Positions 11,078 through 23,449 of a stretch of 64,000 nucleotides of DNA are shown here, piece after piece. This stretch comes from Axinella damicornis. Lineage: Eukaryota; Porifera; Demospongiae; Axinellida; Axinellidae. Made by a program: the position numbers and the translations under genes. Under the pieces are notes generated by a model. That model was not told the origin of the DNA, did no database searches, and saw nothing but the letters and a program-made list of their open reading frames with translations. The stretch's first letter is position 1. Each line of letters begins with the position of its first letter. The stretch spans positions 13,912,471-13,976,470 of the forward strand of contig OZ007510.1 of NCBI GenBank assembly GCA_963931865.1. The letters run 5' to 3'.

Positions 11078-14000
11078 GGTAAACAGGTGTGCGAGTGAAC
11101 TGTGGGTGTGGAGAGAGATGAGCGTCTCTGTCGTTTTTCTTCGGTCACCGATGCCGTTGGCCTCCTCAGGTAGCCCTCTGCCATTGGTGCTCCCTCGTTT
11201 GTAGTTGACTCCGAACGCTGTTCCGAATACCTGTACCCCATGTCGCTTGGGAATAAGCTCGAAACTTGGCATCTGGGAACGAGGCCGAGGTTGTTGCTGT
11301 GACTCCATTCTGTCCTTCTGGCCGAAGAGAGAATTGGGAGAGGGAGAGATAGCCACCGTGGTCATGCTAATATGAATCTATTGTCAATGTGTTGTAAGAT
11401 AGCTATCCACTACGGGATGTATAATAGAAAGTATAAGTCGTGATGAACCCGATCCTGGACCTCCAAGAAGAAGAGGACCTCAAGAATGAGGGAGGATGAT
11501 TTCTACATGAAGTACGTGGCCACTATCTTAGTATAGTCTTTCTGTAGGTGTAGCTACAATTTGAATTTGTCTGATGATCCCAGACTTACAGTGCTGACCA
11601 CTTTCTCAATACTCTTTTAGAGGAAGGAGACTGAGAAAGAGATGAGGGAGGTGGCAGATACTGTGGAGATGGCCTCCTTGGATAAACAAGTAAACAGAGA
11701 GTGAGTGGAGGAGGAGATGGAGAACTAGTGGTGTAGCATGGATGACGCTCCTATTCAATTCAAACTGAGGAAGTAGGTGTTCAATAAAGCACTCTTGTCC
11801 CAATCAGAGGAGGTTGGACGCATATTCCTAACCTCGCCAGCCTCGTTCCCAGGCCTGGGACCGAGTGAAAATGTAAATTGCCAACGAGAAGTGAAGGGCA
11901 GCTTGAAAGGTAGGAGTACGTTGAAGACGCTTCAGGTTAGAAGGCTTCCAGTTGGAGTACCGGGAGTGTGGCTTCTCCGCCATCCCACGCGGCCAATCCT
12001 TCAACAGGCCGTACAGCCTGGGGTTGAACGGGGTTGACGGCATTAGAATCTACTCTACTGAAGCTTTTGAATGATGCCAAGTTTGTTGAGATACTCGTAA
12101 AGACGTACTACCGAGAACACAATTCGGTATAGTAAACCTCCATATAAATTCATAGGTCATATGACCGTGTCCAACCTCCTGTGTCCCAATATACGGGTAA
12201 ACTCCATTTCCACAGCCCCCTCTCCCTCCTCTCACCCAGCTCCACCCGCTAGGAGACGTGAAGAACCTATAAGGGTCTGCCATGTGGTTGCAACACCTGA
12301 GGAGTCTTGCCACCATCTCACCTGCAGGATGGACCAGGGCTGAAAGACTCGGTGTGCAGAGGCCAGTGACGGCGCAGTTGAGGGAGGAGGGAGGGTGCCG
12401 TACCTCAGAGAGGAGGACGTTGCAGGACAAAGAAGGAAGGTTCAGTTGTGCCCCTGTCTCCGACATCAAGCCAGATAATAGATCATGTTCAGTAATAGCT
12501 GCTTGTGTACTCTGATTGGTTGAAGTATAGTATCATCGATTGTTCTACCAACTATGAATGCTGTACGTCGCCCCACTGCATTTCGTGAAATGTTTCTGAA
12601 GCCATAGTGCACTGACCTAACCATATCCTCACATGATCTGTTGTCATCTGTTGTCGAGGAACAGATTGTTCCCAGGCTCCCCACTGCAGTGGAGTGGTGT
12701 GTGGTCTTGGTGCATTCAATTGTGCCTTATGCAACAGCTTCACTAGGATGGTAACAGCATTAGGATGGTAACAGTGATAACAGGTGGTAATAGGTGGTAA
12801 CAAGTGCAGTAATTCATCTGGGGAAGGAACAGAGTTTGAGGGTGCTGCTCCTTGATGCTTCAGCTGCTGCTCCCCCCCCCACACACACACACACACACAC
12901 ATACACACACACCATCCACTCCCCACCCACACTCCAGGCTGCCTGCATGACCCCAGAGAAGTTACAGCACTAGCAGGTGTTGAAGGACCTGAAAAGCAAC
13001 ACCCCTGAGGCCAACTGACTTTCAGGGCAGAGGAAGAAGCTGGAGTAAGGTGAATTAAGACGCAGAGATTTATGTCAGGGGAGGGAACTATAATCTTGTC
13101 ACTGGTACTACTACGTTGGATCCTAGCTTGACTTGCTCAGCGGTAGAATTGCACCTGCCTTTTCTCACAACCAATTATTGTTGTACTGTTTTGTCTTATA
13201 ATGTGCAGCTCTGCCTATAAGTGTGGCATTTGTGTGGATGTGTGTGTACACATTGATAGAGAGAGCACCCCCTCCCTCACCATGCACAGCTCCACAATGG
13301 ACAGGGGATGCAGCACTAGGAACAAGACGTTCGAGAAGCTGACAGGCAGGGACCTGGTACAGGACAAGGACTGAATGGTAAACGTGACTATCACTGGATG
13401 ACCTGGTGAGGTCTTACACTTGATCAGTTTACTTCTTGATCGATGAAATGGGGTTTACCTAACTGACCCTGGAGGGAATTAGATGAACTATTTAAGATAG
13501 TGTGTTCTGTTGATTTAATTTCACTCTATTGCCTTTTCAAATTTATCTCCCTCCCTCCGATCCCGTTTTTCTCACTGCATAAGACACTGCGTCACCTTCA
13601 TTCAGCGCTCGACCGTTAGCTGTGTGGAGATCAACGGTAGCCGTGCTTTGGCAGTCTATGTGAACAGTAAGTGTCGAGAACGACTCATACAAACCTGGAA
13701 ATGGGTCATTTTGGCGTTCAATTCGGCCACTTCTAGCAAGGCCATGGAATAGCCGTCTTGGCGTCTCATGCAGAACCTGGTGCAATTCCGGAGTCTTTGA
13801 GCAGGAATAATGCGGCTGCTGTGTAGATGGGGAAACGTGATAACGCTGTCAGCTATACAATAGTCTCAAATAAGAAGTACGTACATGCACTGGTATAGAA
13901 TTATAGTATATTCATGCATGACTTGCGGTTTTGATCGCCCACACGCAATTAAACGTGAAGTTTCTCACTTGACAAAATATCCCAGGCTCTCCCCCTTTCT

Positions 14001-14257
14001 CTCAATTTTTGTTCACACGTGGGAGAGCCTGGGAGCGAGGCTAGGGAAGGAGTAGGAGAGGGAAACAGAGGTGGATTGGATGGTGAAGAATGTACTCATT
14101 ACCTTTTCCCCAAGATTTCCACTGTTCAGTAACGAACTGGCAATCAGCTTATTCTCTGTGTGGGATGGTATGGAAGTTGGGCGTACTGGGTGGAAGTGAC
14201 TTGCCACAGATGTAAAACATTTCTCCACCTATCAAAACTCCTTTGACCCTGGCAAAC
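11078..14257. other. No gene recognised; one short hairpin
   Basis: I see no confident exon. A short fold-back of the CCCAGGC...GCCTGGG type lies at about 13981-14043 (arms CCCAGGCTCTCCC and GGGAGAGCCTGGG), probably a decayed relative of the TAGYCT-ended family. A partial one lies at 11842-11867. A C-then-CA microsatellite is at 12874-12912. Short acidic or basic reading frames near 11465-11500 and 11620-11702 are exon-like but I cannot assign them. Confidence 0.5.
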
Positions 14258-14621
14258 TATGGTACGCATCTTTAAAAATGACGTGTTTGTGGAACCGTTT
14301 CCGTTGCAGTGCCAGATTAACACAAATTCAGCTCTCGAAGAGCTAAATACTACAGCTACGAAAGGCCTAGACGAAGCTCCAGACGATCAGTAAATGAAGC
14401 TGCGCCATTTTTTGAAAACTTAGTTACGTACAAAGCCAGTGCTCTTTGGAAGAAGCCATCTGCTTCTTTGGAAGAAACCTTCGGCTTCTTCAGAGGAAAT
14501 CTTCCGCTTCTCAAACATGCCTTTCGATTTTCGAAAGAAACCTTCCAATTTACAGCGAAGCTAATGAAAAGCGTTCCAAATCTCAGCTTCAAGTTTAAAG
14601 ATGCGTACGTACGTACCATAG
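14258..14621. mobile_element. Inverted-repeat element (about 364 bp)
   Basis: The left end CTATGGTACGCATCTTTAAA and right end TTTAAAGATGCGTACGTACG...CCATAG are inverted copies differing by an 8-bp TACGTACG-type length change. The interior has a repeated TTCTTTGGAAGAA / CTTCGGCTTCTT motif. No transposase is encoded. The target duplication is unclear. Confidence 0.6.
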
Positions 14622-16095
14622 GATCAGAATATTCAACTTGATATTAGGAATAAGTGATGTAACGACGATATGGTTGTCTGGCACCTATAATATTATTGCT
14701 ACCTCACATGAGGTCCTTTAATAATATGACAATATGCTGTTGTCATACTGAGACCCCACCCACCAGGGAGATGCTTCAGAGCAACTATTCAGCAGCAGAC
14801 ATTGGCACCTCACCAGTAACCATTCAGCAGCTGCGTGGGAAGATGGTGCAGCCAGGCATACCAACGCTACACCCACACACCACAGGGGCACCTGTGTTAA
14901 CCCGCTGTTCAGCGGTCGGCTTCAAGCACAAGAATTGGCAGCAGGCCACGTTGCAAGTCCAAGTAGCAGCGTACAAGCATTGCTGTAAGTTTGTTGGCCA
15001 GCCATGGTAGATTTAACTGTCAAGAGTTTTTCCCTAAGTTTAGTGCCCCCAGCCCCTTATTATCAACTACTTGTCACACTACACTCAGTCTCAATGGCAA
15101 CAAAGATTGGGGTTCTACCTTGGGCAATATGCCTGTGGCCAGTACTCCTAAGCGATTACCGTTGGGATTATAGCCTCGTTCCCAGGTCATGCTTGAGTAG
15201 GAAAAAGTGACCTAATTGGGCGAGCGTGAGCGAGTCCCACACTAGTTGTAGTCTCGCACGCGGTGCTATATGGTGGGAGACAGATCGACATACATTGTAC
15301 GTTGTACAGCATACCGTAAATCCGGCGCGTGCAATAAAACGTACGAAACATTGCATTCATTTCCGGACGTCGTACCGTAAATCTCCTCCGTGCGTGAGAA
15401 TCTGGCACTGAGACAATGGCGACAAAAGACACAGATCATCATGCCTCTGTAGCTCCCCAGTGGCGACAGCAAAGACGAACACCGCTGGTGGTCCTACTAT
15501 TCATTGACCTCAGAGCTGTAGCTACGTGTACGTGTCCTACAGAGCACATGGTGTGCTGGACCAGTACTGCATCAAGGTCAGCAGGGAACTGTGGATGCAA
15601 TCATCACGACTCAGAACAGGACAGGTCCCACGGTCATGAAGGGCAGAACCCTCCATAAATTATCATCATATGAACGCTATGGGAAGTGTGTGTCCAGATT
15701 GTCATGAGCGCATTATGAGCTGCTGTGGTCTGATGAGGTGCATGTATGTCATGTGACAGACATGTGACGTTTGTGTTGACTTAGCAAATTCAGTCGTAGT
15801 GACTGGCAATTGATGGTCTGTGTTTCGTTTGGATGCTGAATGCAGACCTCAGATTGGTCAATGTATAATTTGCATACTCTTCATGTTTTGTCTATCAACA
15901 CACGTACAGTCCAGAGGAGAACGACCAAGGCTGACCTCTGCACACAATCTGCTCATTCTGAGCTGACGTGCAGTGACAAACATGCACGAGGACTAGAGTC
16001 ACTGATGGCGGGAGAGCAAAACCAACAGCTCTGGATGCTCTGTACTGGAGGTGAGTGTGGGGGGGACTTATCATGGGGTGGAAGTGTGAGGTGTG
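14622..16095. other. No gene recognised
   Basis: An isolated TAGCCTCGTTCCCAGG end at 15172-15187 marks a broken relative of the TAGYCT-ended family. An ATG with an open 80-codon frame begins at 15416 (MATKDTDHHAS...), but it has no recognisable domain. Confidence 0.45.
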
Positions 16096-16345
16096 ATTAC
16101 TTTGAGGTGGAGTACGTGGAAGTGTGATGAGGTGGGGGCGGTGGGATGAGGTGTGGGTGGTGTGTGGAGGTGCAAATGATCGGGTGGGGGAAGTGTGATA
16201 GGGTGTATCGATGGGTGGAAATGTGGTGGTAGTGTGATAAGGTGTGGATTGGCAGGATTGTGATTGGTTGTAAATGGGCGGAAGTGTGCATGATGGGGTG
16301 CGGATGGGCAGAAGTGTGGATGGGCGGAAGTGTGATAAGACCATA
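16096..16345 (+). repeat. G-rich minisatellite
   Basis: Diverged tandem units built from GGGCGGAAGTGTGATGGG-like sequence, about 14-30 bp long. The proline/histidine-rich ORFs on the other strand are by-products of this repeat. Confidence 0.7.
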
Positions 16346-16832
16346 AGGTCTTGCTAAGATTATTGGATCATAGTCATCAACAAGTGAATCCCCTACTGTG
16401 TGAGGAGTCCTCTAGCTGGACATCACAATCAGTGTTGTCAAGTTCACTGAAAGCTGTGGTGGGTATATGAGCACAGGAGTATAGGTACAAGCAATACGTA
16501 CTGGTAGTACCTCGGGTATCAGTAGCATGGTTGTATATGTGCAGGTGGTTTGACCACATCCCACTGTGCATGGGATTTTTCTTGTGGTGGTACTGTGCTG
16601 AACTTTTTACAAACACTTTCTGAGCCCCAACCCCCCCAATATTTCAGCCCCTCACTACTCCAACAAAGATGCTTGATGACACTGAATGGCACTGAAGTTT
16701 CATACTTGAACAGCAGGTCTTCAGAATGAACAACAAAGTGAAGGCTTACTCTGATCTAGCTAGCTTTATAAATTATAGATAATTAAGTAGTTTTGTTTGC
16801 TTTGCTCACTCAGCTACATGTACTTCCTCATC

Positions 16833-17035
16833 ACCTCCCTCCCTCCCTCCCTCCCCCTCCCTCCTCCCTCTACCCTCCTTGATCCCTCCCACCCTACCTC
16901 CTCCCTCCCCTCCTCCCTCCCTCCTTCCTCCCTCTCCCTCCCTCCCTCCCTCCCTCCCTCCCTCCTCCCTCCCCCTCCGACCCTCCCTCCCTCTCTCCCT
17001 CCCTTCCTCTATTCCCTCCCTCCTTCATGGTCCCC
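16833..17035 (+). repeat. (CCCT)n pyrimidine tract
   Basis: About 200 bp made almost entirely of CCCT/CCTC units, a strong homopurine-homopyrimidine mirror-like tract. The proline/leucine/serine-rich ORFs across it are artefacts. Confidence 0.9.
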
Positions 17036-17308
17036 CTATCCTCCCTGACATTGCAGATCTGCTCCCTCCACATAGCTAGTACATTGTTCCAAGCTAATTT
17101 CACCTCGAGAACCCAGTCTCGGTGGAGGCAGCTGGCAGAGGAAGACAGTCATTGACTGCTTCCTGGCAAGTGAGTGTGTTAGTGTCAGGGATGTTTGGTT
17201 GTCAAGGTGATGTTTCAGGGGACAAACACCTGCATTATTGTGTAGCTACACATGCCTTATGCTAACCACCCCTCTCTCCATCCATTTTTCTACTCCCCCC
17301 TTCCGCTA

Positions 17309-17402
17309 GGTACTGGGCAGTGAATGTGTACCTCCAGACCTACTATTCCCATTGGGCAGAGCACGCCAACCAAGGGATGCTGACTGTGAGGAACTGCTGG
17401 TG
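17309..17402 (+). CDS. Exon-like segment, unknown protein
   Basis: One frame reads RYWAVNVYLQTYYSHWAEHA, then NQGMLTVRNCW, and is followed by a donor (GTGAGT near 17400). Preceded by a pyrimidine-rich stretch with an acceptor-like CCGCTAG. The composition (aromatic, non-repetitive) looks like real coding sequence, but I do not recognise the family. It may belong with the segment at 17672-17800. Confidence 0.4.
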
Positions 17403-17671
17403 AGTGCAGCACGGAGACGCTGGTGTAGATTAACACTATTGCTTCTTTCGTGTGACCACATTGTGGGAGGAGAGGGAGAAGGGAGCAAGTAGTGACGTGG
17501 GTATACCCCTGCATGACCCCTCCGCACAGGTGTTCACCATGTTCACTTAAAGATTATTGTACTGATGTCCTGTACACATTGTATCCACAAGTTCTCAGCA
17601 AGCATTGCATGTGCGCACATGTATGATCTTCTATTTGCTTGTTGAGACTCTCCTGCAGATTGTGATAGGAC

Positions 17672-17800
17672 AGCATTGTGAGGAAGATTACAGTGGACAA
17701 CAACCCAACCAAGGCATATGAGGTGCATCACACTCCAAGACAATACTACTTTGCTGCATACCTGTCCCGTCTCAGTGTCTTTGAGCCTGTTAGCATGATA
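17672..17800 (+). CDS. Exon-like segment, unknown protein
   Basis: One frame reads IVRKITVDNNPTKAYEVHHT, then PRQYYFAAYLSRLSVFEP. It looks like genuine protein rather than repeat translation. I cannot name it. It lies about 270 bp after the 17309-17402 segment and just before the duplicated PIPOX block, on the same strand. Confidence 0.4.
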
Positions 17801-17824
17801 TTGTGGTAGCTATGGTGCCACTGT

Positions 17825-18158
17825 GATGGAATAACCAAAAAAAGTCCAATAATTATCCTTTTGTTAGCAACCAATACTTAGGGGGGTTGTGAATGTCACT
17901 GACTGCTTGAGAAGGTACGGCTACATGACAAATAGTACAGAAAGGAGCGAGTTTCTCCGATATTTGCATTCTTAGTGCAATCAATTACACACACCTCTGT
18001 GAAATGTAACTCAAAGCGCCGGCCATGATGTTCTACGCCAGTATGGGTGCATGGAAGCCTGCAACAGTATAGGAGACATACCTGTGTACATGACCTATGA
18101 TCACAAACTTACTTGCTGCTGTATTTTTATCCTTAAGTGTTACTCTGACCCTATACAG
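17825..18158 (+). repeat. 5' part of a duplicated block (with 24320-24708)
   Basis: 17825-18010 (TTTTGTTAGCAACCAAT, CGAGTTTCTCCGAT, TTAGTGCAATCAA) matches 24320-24470 with moderate divergence, followed in both places by the same PIPOX exon. This shows that a segment containing intron plus exon was duplicated about 6.5 kb apart. Confidence 0.75.
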
Positions 18159-18410
18159 CAATTGCACCAGAAGAATGGAGGTGTACTGCTTGATAACCAC
18201 AGTCATGGTGACATTCCCTGTCATGTGATCACTGTGGTCACCACCAGAGCCACATTCAATACCAGGAAGTTAGTCATCACTGCAGGAGCCTGGCCCCCTT
18301 CCCTTACCAAGAATCTTGGCATCCAGCTACCATTCATTGTGAGTACAGAACGTACCTTTAATTCCTTACAGACACTGCCTTCATCTAGCCATATACCACC
18401 AAAATAATAT

Positions 18411-18721
18411 TCCAGGTTTCTATTGCCACGACAACAACAACGCCTTGTACCTGTTGCTCACCATGCAGATGCATCCCAGATTTTAAGTCGATGGGATGTA
18501 TAATGTCCAAGTTATGGCCTCCCGAAAAATTCAGGATCTCATTGGCAAATCTAGCTAACAATTTTTCCACTGGAAGCGCCTCCAGTAAGATTTGTATGGG
18601 CTTCAATGGGAAGATCCTGGGAGGCTCACGGACATCTGATTTACTTCCAAGCAGAGATGCAGCCTATCTGCATGGTGACCAATGGGTACAAGTGTTGTTG
18701 TCATAGCAACAGAAACTGGAA
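18411..18721. mobile_element. Fold-back element with about 115-bp arms
   Basis: The left arm (TTCCAGGTTTCTATTGCC... to about 18530) and the right arm (about 18605-18721, ending GCAACAGAAACTGGAA) are diverged inverted copies sharing GACAACAAC, ACCATGCAGATGCA and GGCCTCCC blocks. Left-arm relatives lie at 24930-25060, right-arm relatives at 26985-27145 and 9945-10105. It sits in the intron right after the PIPOX exon in both copies, so the insertion probably predates that duplication. Confidence 0.7.
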
Positions 18722-18822
18722 TTTATTTTAGCAGAATACAGTCTATATTGCCTTCCTGGTTTATAGAATAAGCACCATACACTCACTACCCTCAAGTACT
18801 TGCTGCACTGAAGTCCATGGGG

Positions 18823-18878
18823 TAGCCTCATTCTCAGGCCCTCCCACATGTGTGGGAGAGCCTGGGAACGAGGCTATG
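18823..18878. mobile_element. 56-bp hairpin, TAGYCT-ended family
   Basis: TAGCCTCATTCTCAGGC...GCCTGGGAACGAGGCTA with a short CACATG centre. The flanking 9-mers TCCATGGGG and TGGTTGGGG agree at six positions, which may be a decayed target duplication. Confidence 0.65.
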
Positions 18879-19349
18879 GTTGGGGTATCCCATCAAGGAA
18901 GGGATTCATATTGCCTTAATAAGGATAGTGATGTAACTGCACTCCTGTTCGTTACAGACGGAACCCGACATGAGTGACCTTGTCCTGCTGTAAATGCCTT
19001 AACAATGAACCACATGTAATGGGTTACATGGATACTTTGCGTCTGTTTCCGATGTACTACAGGCTCTTAGACTAGTGCATGGGGAAAGAAGACCGCGAGA
19101 GTGTTTTTGTTGGCTACAACTCACTCATGCTTGTCCCACAGTGCATTCCCCTAGTTATTCCAATATTGCATTTGAATGGGTGCATGTGATTATGCTGAAC
19201 CTGTTCATTGAACTCTACTCAGGTCATGGTCCAAGCTCAGTCCAGTGATGGGGAAGATACTGAGTGAGATGGCAGTGGATTTGTCTGTCTCCGATGACCC
19301 GACCCTATTCAGAATGGATAGACTCAAGAATTATCTGATGATAGCATGA

Positions 19350-20029
19350 GTTGATGTAATGTATGTTTAAGGAAACAATTCATGTTTTATTATTGATGAT
19401 CTGGCTCTGCCAAAGGTGAACTGTTTGTAAATCCTTCCCAAGACAGTCAGGTGTTACCGTCATAATTTATTTCAGCAGACTCTATTGCACCAACCAGCTC
19501 ATACATGTGAACACATGAAGTAGAAATTGAACTTTAGTTAAAGTGGGGGATTGTCCAAATTGTGTAAAATTGCATTAAAAATCGTACACCCCCTTTGAAG
19601 AAAATGCCTCAAATTTGAAAAACACATAAATTCAGAACCTAAAACACATTTGCAAGGACTCCTATTGTGCCTAATGTTTCACACTTGTACTTACAGCTAT
19701 ATAACCATGAGTCATTCTTGGGCTGCCTGTAGGTGCACAATGTCAGTCATTATGGTGATACTGCAAAATGCCCCCCTTATACTAGCTACTGCAAAGTTAT
19801 TAGCCCCAAATGCATGTCTGTGATGAGAGGAGTTGGGTCTTGACTGGGCATGGGGAGAGCAAAGAATTGATGTAAACACAGGTGATCAAAACCAGTTTCA
19901 CAATAACTATGCTATGATTTATAGGATATTGCTGCAGCTGAAGTATGACATAATACTAGCACCTGTAATTATAACTAGGGGAATGCAGGACATTGTGGGG
20001 CAAGCCTGAGCGAGTACATGAATGTGAAT
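19350..20029. other. No gene recognised
   Basis: Unique AT-rich DNA after the PIPOX copy A stop codon. No element ends or exon-like frames stand out. Confidence 0.5.
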
Positions 20030-20250
20030 GGAGCAGTTGCATGTGCTGAATTGAATGTGCATGGAGCAGTTGCATGTGCTGAATGTGCATGGAGCTGTTG
20101 CATGTGCTGAATTGAATGTGCATGGAGCAGTTGCATGTGCTGAATTGAATGTGCATGGAGCAGTTGCATGTGCTGAATGTGCATGGAGCAGTTGCATGTG
20201 CTGAACATGCATGGAGCAGTTGCATGTGCTGAATGTGCATGGAGCAGTGC
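20030..20250 (+). repeat. Minisatellite, 28- and 33-bp units
   Basis: Seven or so tandem units of GCATGGAGCAGTTGCATGTG plus CTGAATGT (28 bp), some with an extra TTGAA (33 bp). All three minus-strand frames stay open across it, giving histidine/cysteine-rich repeats; I do not regard these as genes. Confidence 0.9.
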
Positions 20251-21308
20251 GTCACGATCGCTCAAAACAGTGAAGTCACGATCTCATACACGCGATGACC
20301 TACTCTTAATGATATTCATTGATAATGAGCAAGCTTCAGGCTGTGAATGCACTAATTGTTTATAATTAGCGGTAAAGGAAGTTGAAGTTCGCCCCATGCA
20401 GTACAGTATGGACGTACTATTCGACGTGGTGGTGTGGGAGCAGGTGTGGAAGGAGCGTACCATCTGGCTCGCCGTGGATCAAATAAAGTGCTCCTGCTGC
20501 ATGGCTGGAGCAGGTTAGGCAATTATACAAGGGTACGTACACACACACAGTACATGAAAACAGCATGCAGTGGTTATTATCTCGCTTTGCTTGCCTCTAG
20601 ATATGAGCTCCATAAATTACGTGTGGCATTGTTCAACATACATTATCTCTACAACTTTGCCTGTTTCAGTTTGATGCTCTGCATACCCGGGGCAGTTCCC
20701 ATGGCTGTTCACGTATCACCAGGAGAGCTTATGCGGAGCCCTTCTATGTCCAGATCATGGACGAAGCCTTCAAGCTTTTGGTCCAGATTCAAGAGGAGAG
20801 TGGAACAGATCTTTATACGTAAGCCATTACAGGGGCTGATCCAGTTAAGGGAGGGGCTATATCATCTGGCCACAGGCGAAGGTATGCAGTGCAGTGGTGA
20901 GGAGAGGCGCAAAGCGCTGATCCAATCCGCACAACGCGTGGAAAAATATTTTCTACCATCGTTTTCCAGTTGTCTAGATGGGCTCTCGTAGCACTTTCGT
21001 GCTTTTGCACTGCACTCACTGCTTTCTACTTTCCGTGTCATCTGTGAAAAGGTAAATGTGACTAGTCGTGAGTCAGAAGATTCGCCGTGCACGTGGTCTG
21101 AATTGAGAACCGTTCTCTCATCCCCAGCACGAGTTGACTCTGTATCTGATTCATTCTGACTGTCACAAGCTGTTTACCGTTAGAAAAAGTACAGCAGTGA
21201 GCTTCGTTTCAACTTGCTGCTGCTGTTTCCATCACTGTAAGTCGGGTCCACGTGTCAACAAGGGGTGTGGTCAGAAGTGGAAAGGGAGGGGGGGCTACAG
21301 CCCCCTGT

Positions 21309-21310
21309 AG

Positions 21311-21351
<41 letters not shown>
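21309..21351 (+). repeat. Poly(C) run of about 43 bp
   Basis: Uninterrupted C run followed by TGGATCCGCCCCTG, which resembles the inner end of a CAGGGGCGG-type transposon. A matching left end is not evident. Confidence 0.9.
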
Positions 21352-21736
21352 TGGATCCGCCCCTGCATTATTTGCCACTGTCTAAATCTACCTTTGACCT
21401 GGAGCTAAATCGGGACTGATCCAGCAGTCGCATTGATACAATTTGACCAGGACTCTGTGGGGTGGGTGAGATCCTAAATGTCCAATCTACTGAGGAGAAG
21501 TATTGGGTGCTTTCTAAGATGACACTGGGGCGGTGGGCCATGCAGGTCCGGCAGACTCAGCAACCGCTGGACCTGTATGGTGCTATGGTGCCTGAAAAGC
21601 CAGCGGATGTAATCCTTACATGTTCTTCATCCAAATATTTACCTATGGGGATCCCCCTTCAAGAACCTTTACAAGCTAGCCTACTACCCCTTCACACCTG
21701 CTTCACAGCCTCTGCATAGATACAAAGCGCTCTGCT

Positions 21737-22300
21737 CAGTGGCGTAGCCAAGGGCGGGCCTGGGCGGGCACGTGCCCGGCCAATCCTATATTGTTCTTCG
21801 CACGCGCAGTGGAAGCCACACAGTGAACACAGACAGCGGAAGCCTATCTTACGTATTCATAGTCCTGATTATGTTTTCACAGCATAGTAAGTCAATATTC
21901 ATGAATCTAAAACCCATAATCAGTTTTGTAGAGCGAACTCTCAGCGCTATCAATAAGGCTTCTCAGTTAACTCGTGCATCTCAGGATCGGAAGTGGATCA
22001 GAGCCCGAGCTACATCATAGGCACTGACTGACATGTCAACAGACGTGCTGTCGATAGATGGGCCTTCACCAGAACGTCTCTCTGCAGCATCGATCCTCAT
22101 ACATCTGGAACGCGCAGTGCAAAGCACGAAGGTGCCACGAGAGCCCATCCTGATAACTGAAAAATGAAGGCGAAAAAATTTTTCCGCGCTTCGCGCGGAC
22201 TGATCAGCACTACGCGCCTCTATGCACTTCCTTCGGCAGCATGCATATTAACCCCTATATATAGTGCCCGCCCAATTCTACATTCCTGGCTACGCCACTG
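21737..22300. mobile_element. hAT-like miniature transposon with 8-bp TSD
   Basis: 564 bp; begins CAGTGGCGTAGCCAAGG and ends CCTGGCTACGCCACTG. Perfect 8-bp target duplication GCTCTGCT at 21729-21736 and 22301-22308. The ends and 8-bp duplication are characteristic of hAT elements. No full transposase is encoded. Its right half (GCAGCATCGATCCTCATACA onward, then CGCGCTTCGCGCGGACTGAT) is shared with the CAGGG-ended elements at 38661-39102 and, more weakly, 39538-40039. Confidence 0.95.
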
Positions 22301-23449
22301 GCTCTGCTGCCCCTGTGACATTGCTGAGTGTTGGCTGAGATCGATATCACAATCCAGTTTTGAGTGCAACATTGAATTTGGGGTCATGCTTGTCATTCAT
22401 TAGTACGGGATGCTGGGCTTTGGGTTATGCCAGTTCATGCATTAGCCTCCATAGGTTGCAGAAATAAATCCTGGGTTTAAAGTTTCACACCAAGGGTGCA
22501 AATACGTGGACTGCATAAATGGACTTACCCTACAACCCGTCTCACCTTGTAGGGCCTTCATTTCCTGTGTTCAGGGTCTGTTTTTCAGCACATCAAAACT
22601 TACTATCCACGCCTACCAGCAGTGTGATTGCCACTTGAACGGATTCTGAGAGGCTGTTATACAGCAATTACTAGTTATAACTCTGACCGTTTAAATAATG
22701 CCTACCAAATCTACTGTGCCCAATCTGCTAAATTGTAACCTTAGGGTAGGAGCAAAATGCCCAGTCCAGCTATACCCATGTGATTGTAACTGCAAGCACA
22801 TGCAGCACTAGTTGGAGCGGCTACTATATCACTTGTGAATGTATTGATCATGAAGTGTACGTACGTCATAGTTATGTCACTAGCTCCTTGCCCTACCAAC
22901 GTATCCATGTAAGAACTGTCAAGCTGGCCAGACAAACATTTTAGCATGAGTGTATATTTTTCCCAGTCGCACAGGTATTCTTATGTTCAGTCCCGAGAGC
23001 AGCCGTGAACTGGACTCCATTGCCACAGGTCTCAGTTCCCATGGAGTGGCTCATGAAGTCTTCCTGGGTCTGAGGCCAACAACAGGTACCCTCAGCAGCT
23101 AAACCTCTCTCAGGATTACAAGTGTGTCTTTGAAGGAGATGGGGGTATACTGCGAGCATCAAAAGCTGTTGCTGTATATCAGGTGCATAACATGCAATCA
23201 GAACTTCTCTTCGCTAATCAGATATTGATGGACAATGCCTGGTTTGGTGAATGTGACCACATTTGTGAGGGGGCATGGGAAAAGGGTCCTCTGGTGGAAT
23301 TTTATCAGTGAACTCTGACCTATACATTGGCTAGGTCAACCCTGAAGCCAAACTTGGGCATGTTTCAGTGTAATGTCAAGGTTTCACTGGTTAAAATTCC
23401 CCTCCCTCATCAATACAGCGGTGTGTTAGTGTGTGTGTTAGTGTGTGTG

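Larger units (their letters stand above)
18159..19349 (+). pseudogene. PIPOX: PIPOX-like copy A, C-terminal fragment
   Basis: PIPOX is a peroxisomal FAD enzyme of about 390 residues that oxidises sarcosine and L-pipecolate. Exon 18159-18338 (acceptor CTATACAG, donor GTGAGT) reads QLHQKNGGVLLDNHSHG, later RKLVITAGAWPPSLTKNLGI, the family's conserved LVITAGxW region. The last exon (19223-19349) reads KLSPVMGKILSEMAVDL and ends ...MDRLKNYLMIA before TGA, matching the PIPOX C-terminus. The SGHG stretch just before it is one base out of frame. The intervening residues that should carry the substrate-domain strands are missing or unrecognisable (a weak EPHVMGYMDT match near 19008-19037). The N-terminal FAD motif is absent upstream. 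I infer a decayed copy. Confidence 0.8.

Noticed and set aside
20030..20265. Three overlapping minus-strand ORFs of about 96-99 codons
   Set aside because: All frames are open because of the 28/33-bp minisatellite; translations are simple repeats.
21462..21719. 85-codon ORF starting near 21462 as a further PIPOX exon
   Set aside because: Sequence GEILNVQSTEEKYWVLSK has no place in PIPOX that I can recognise, so I did not include it in copy B.
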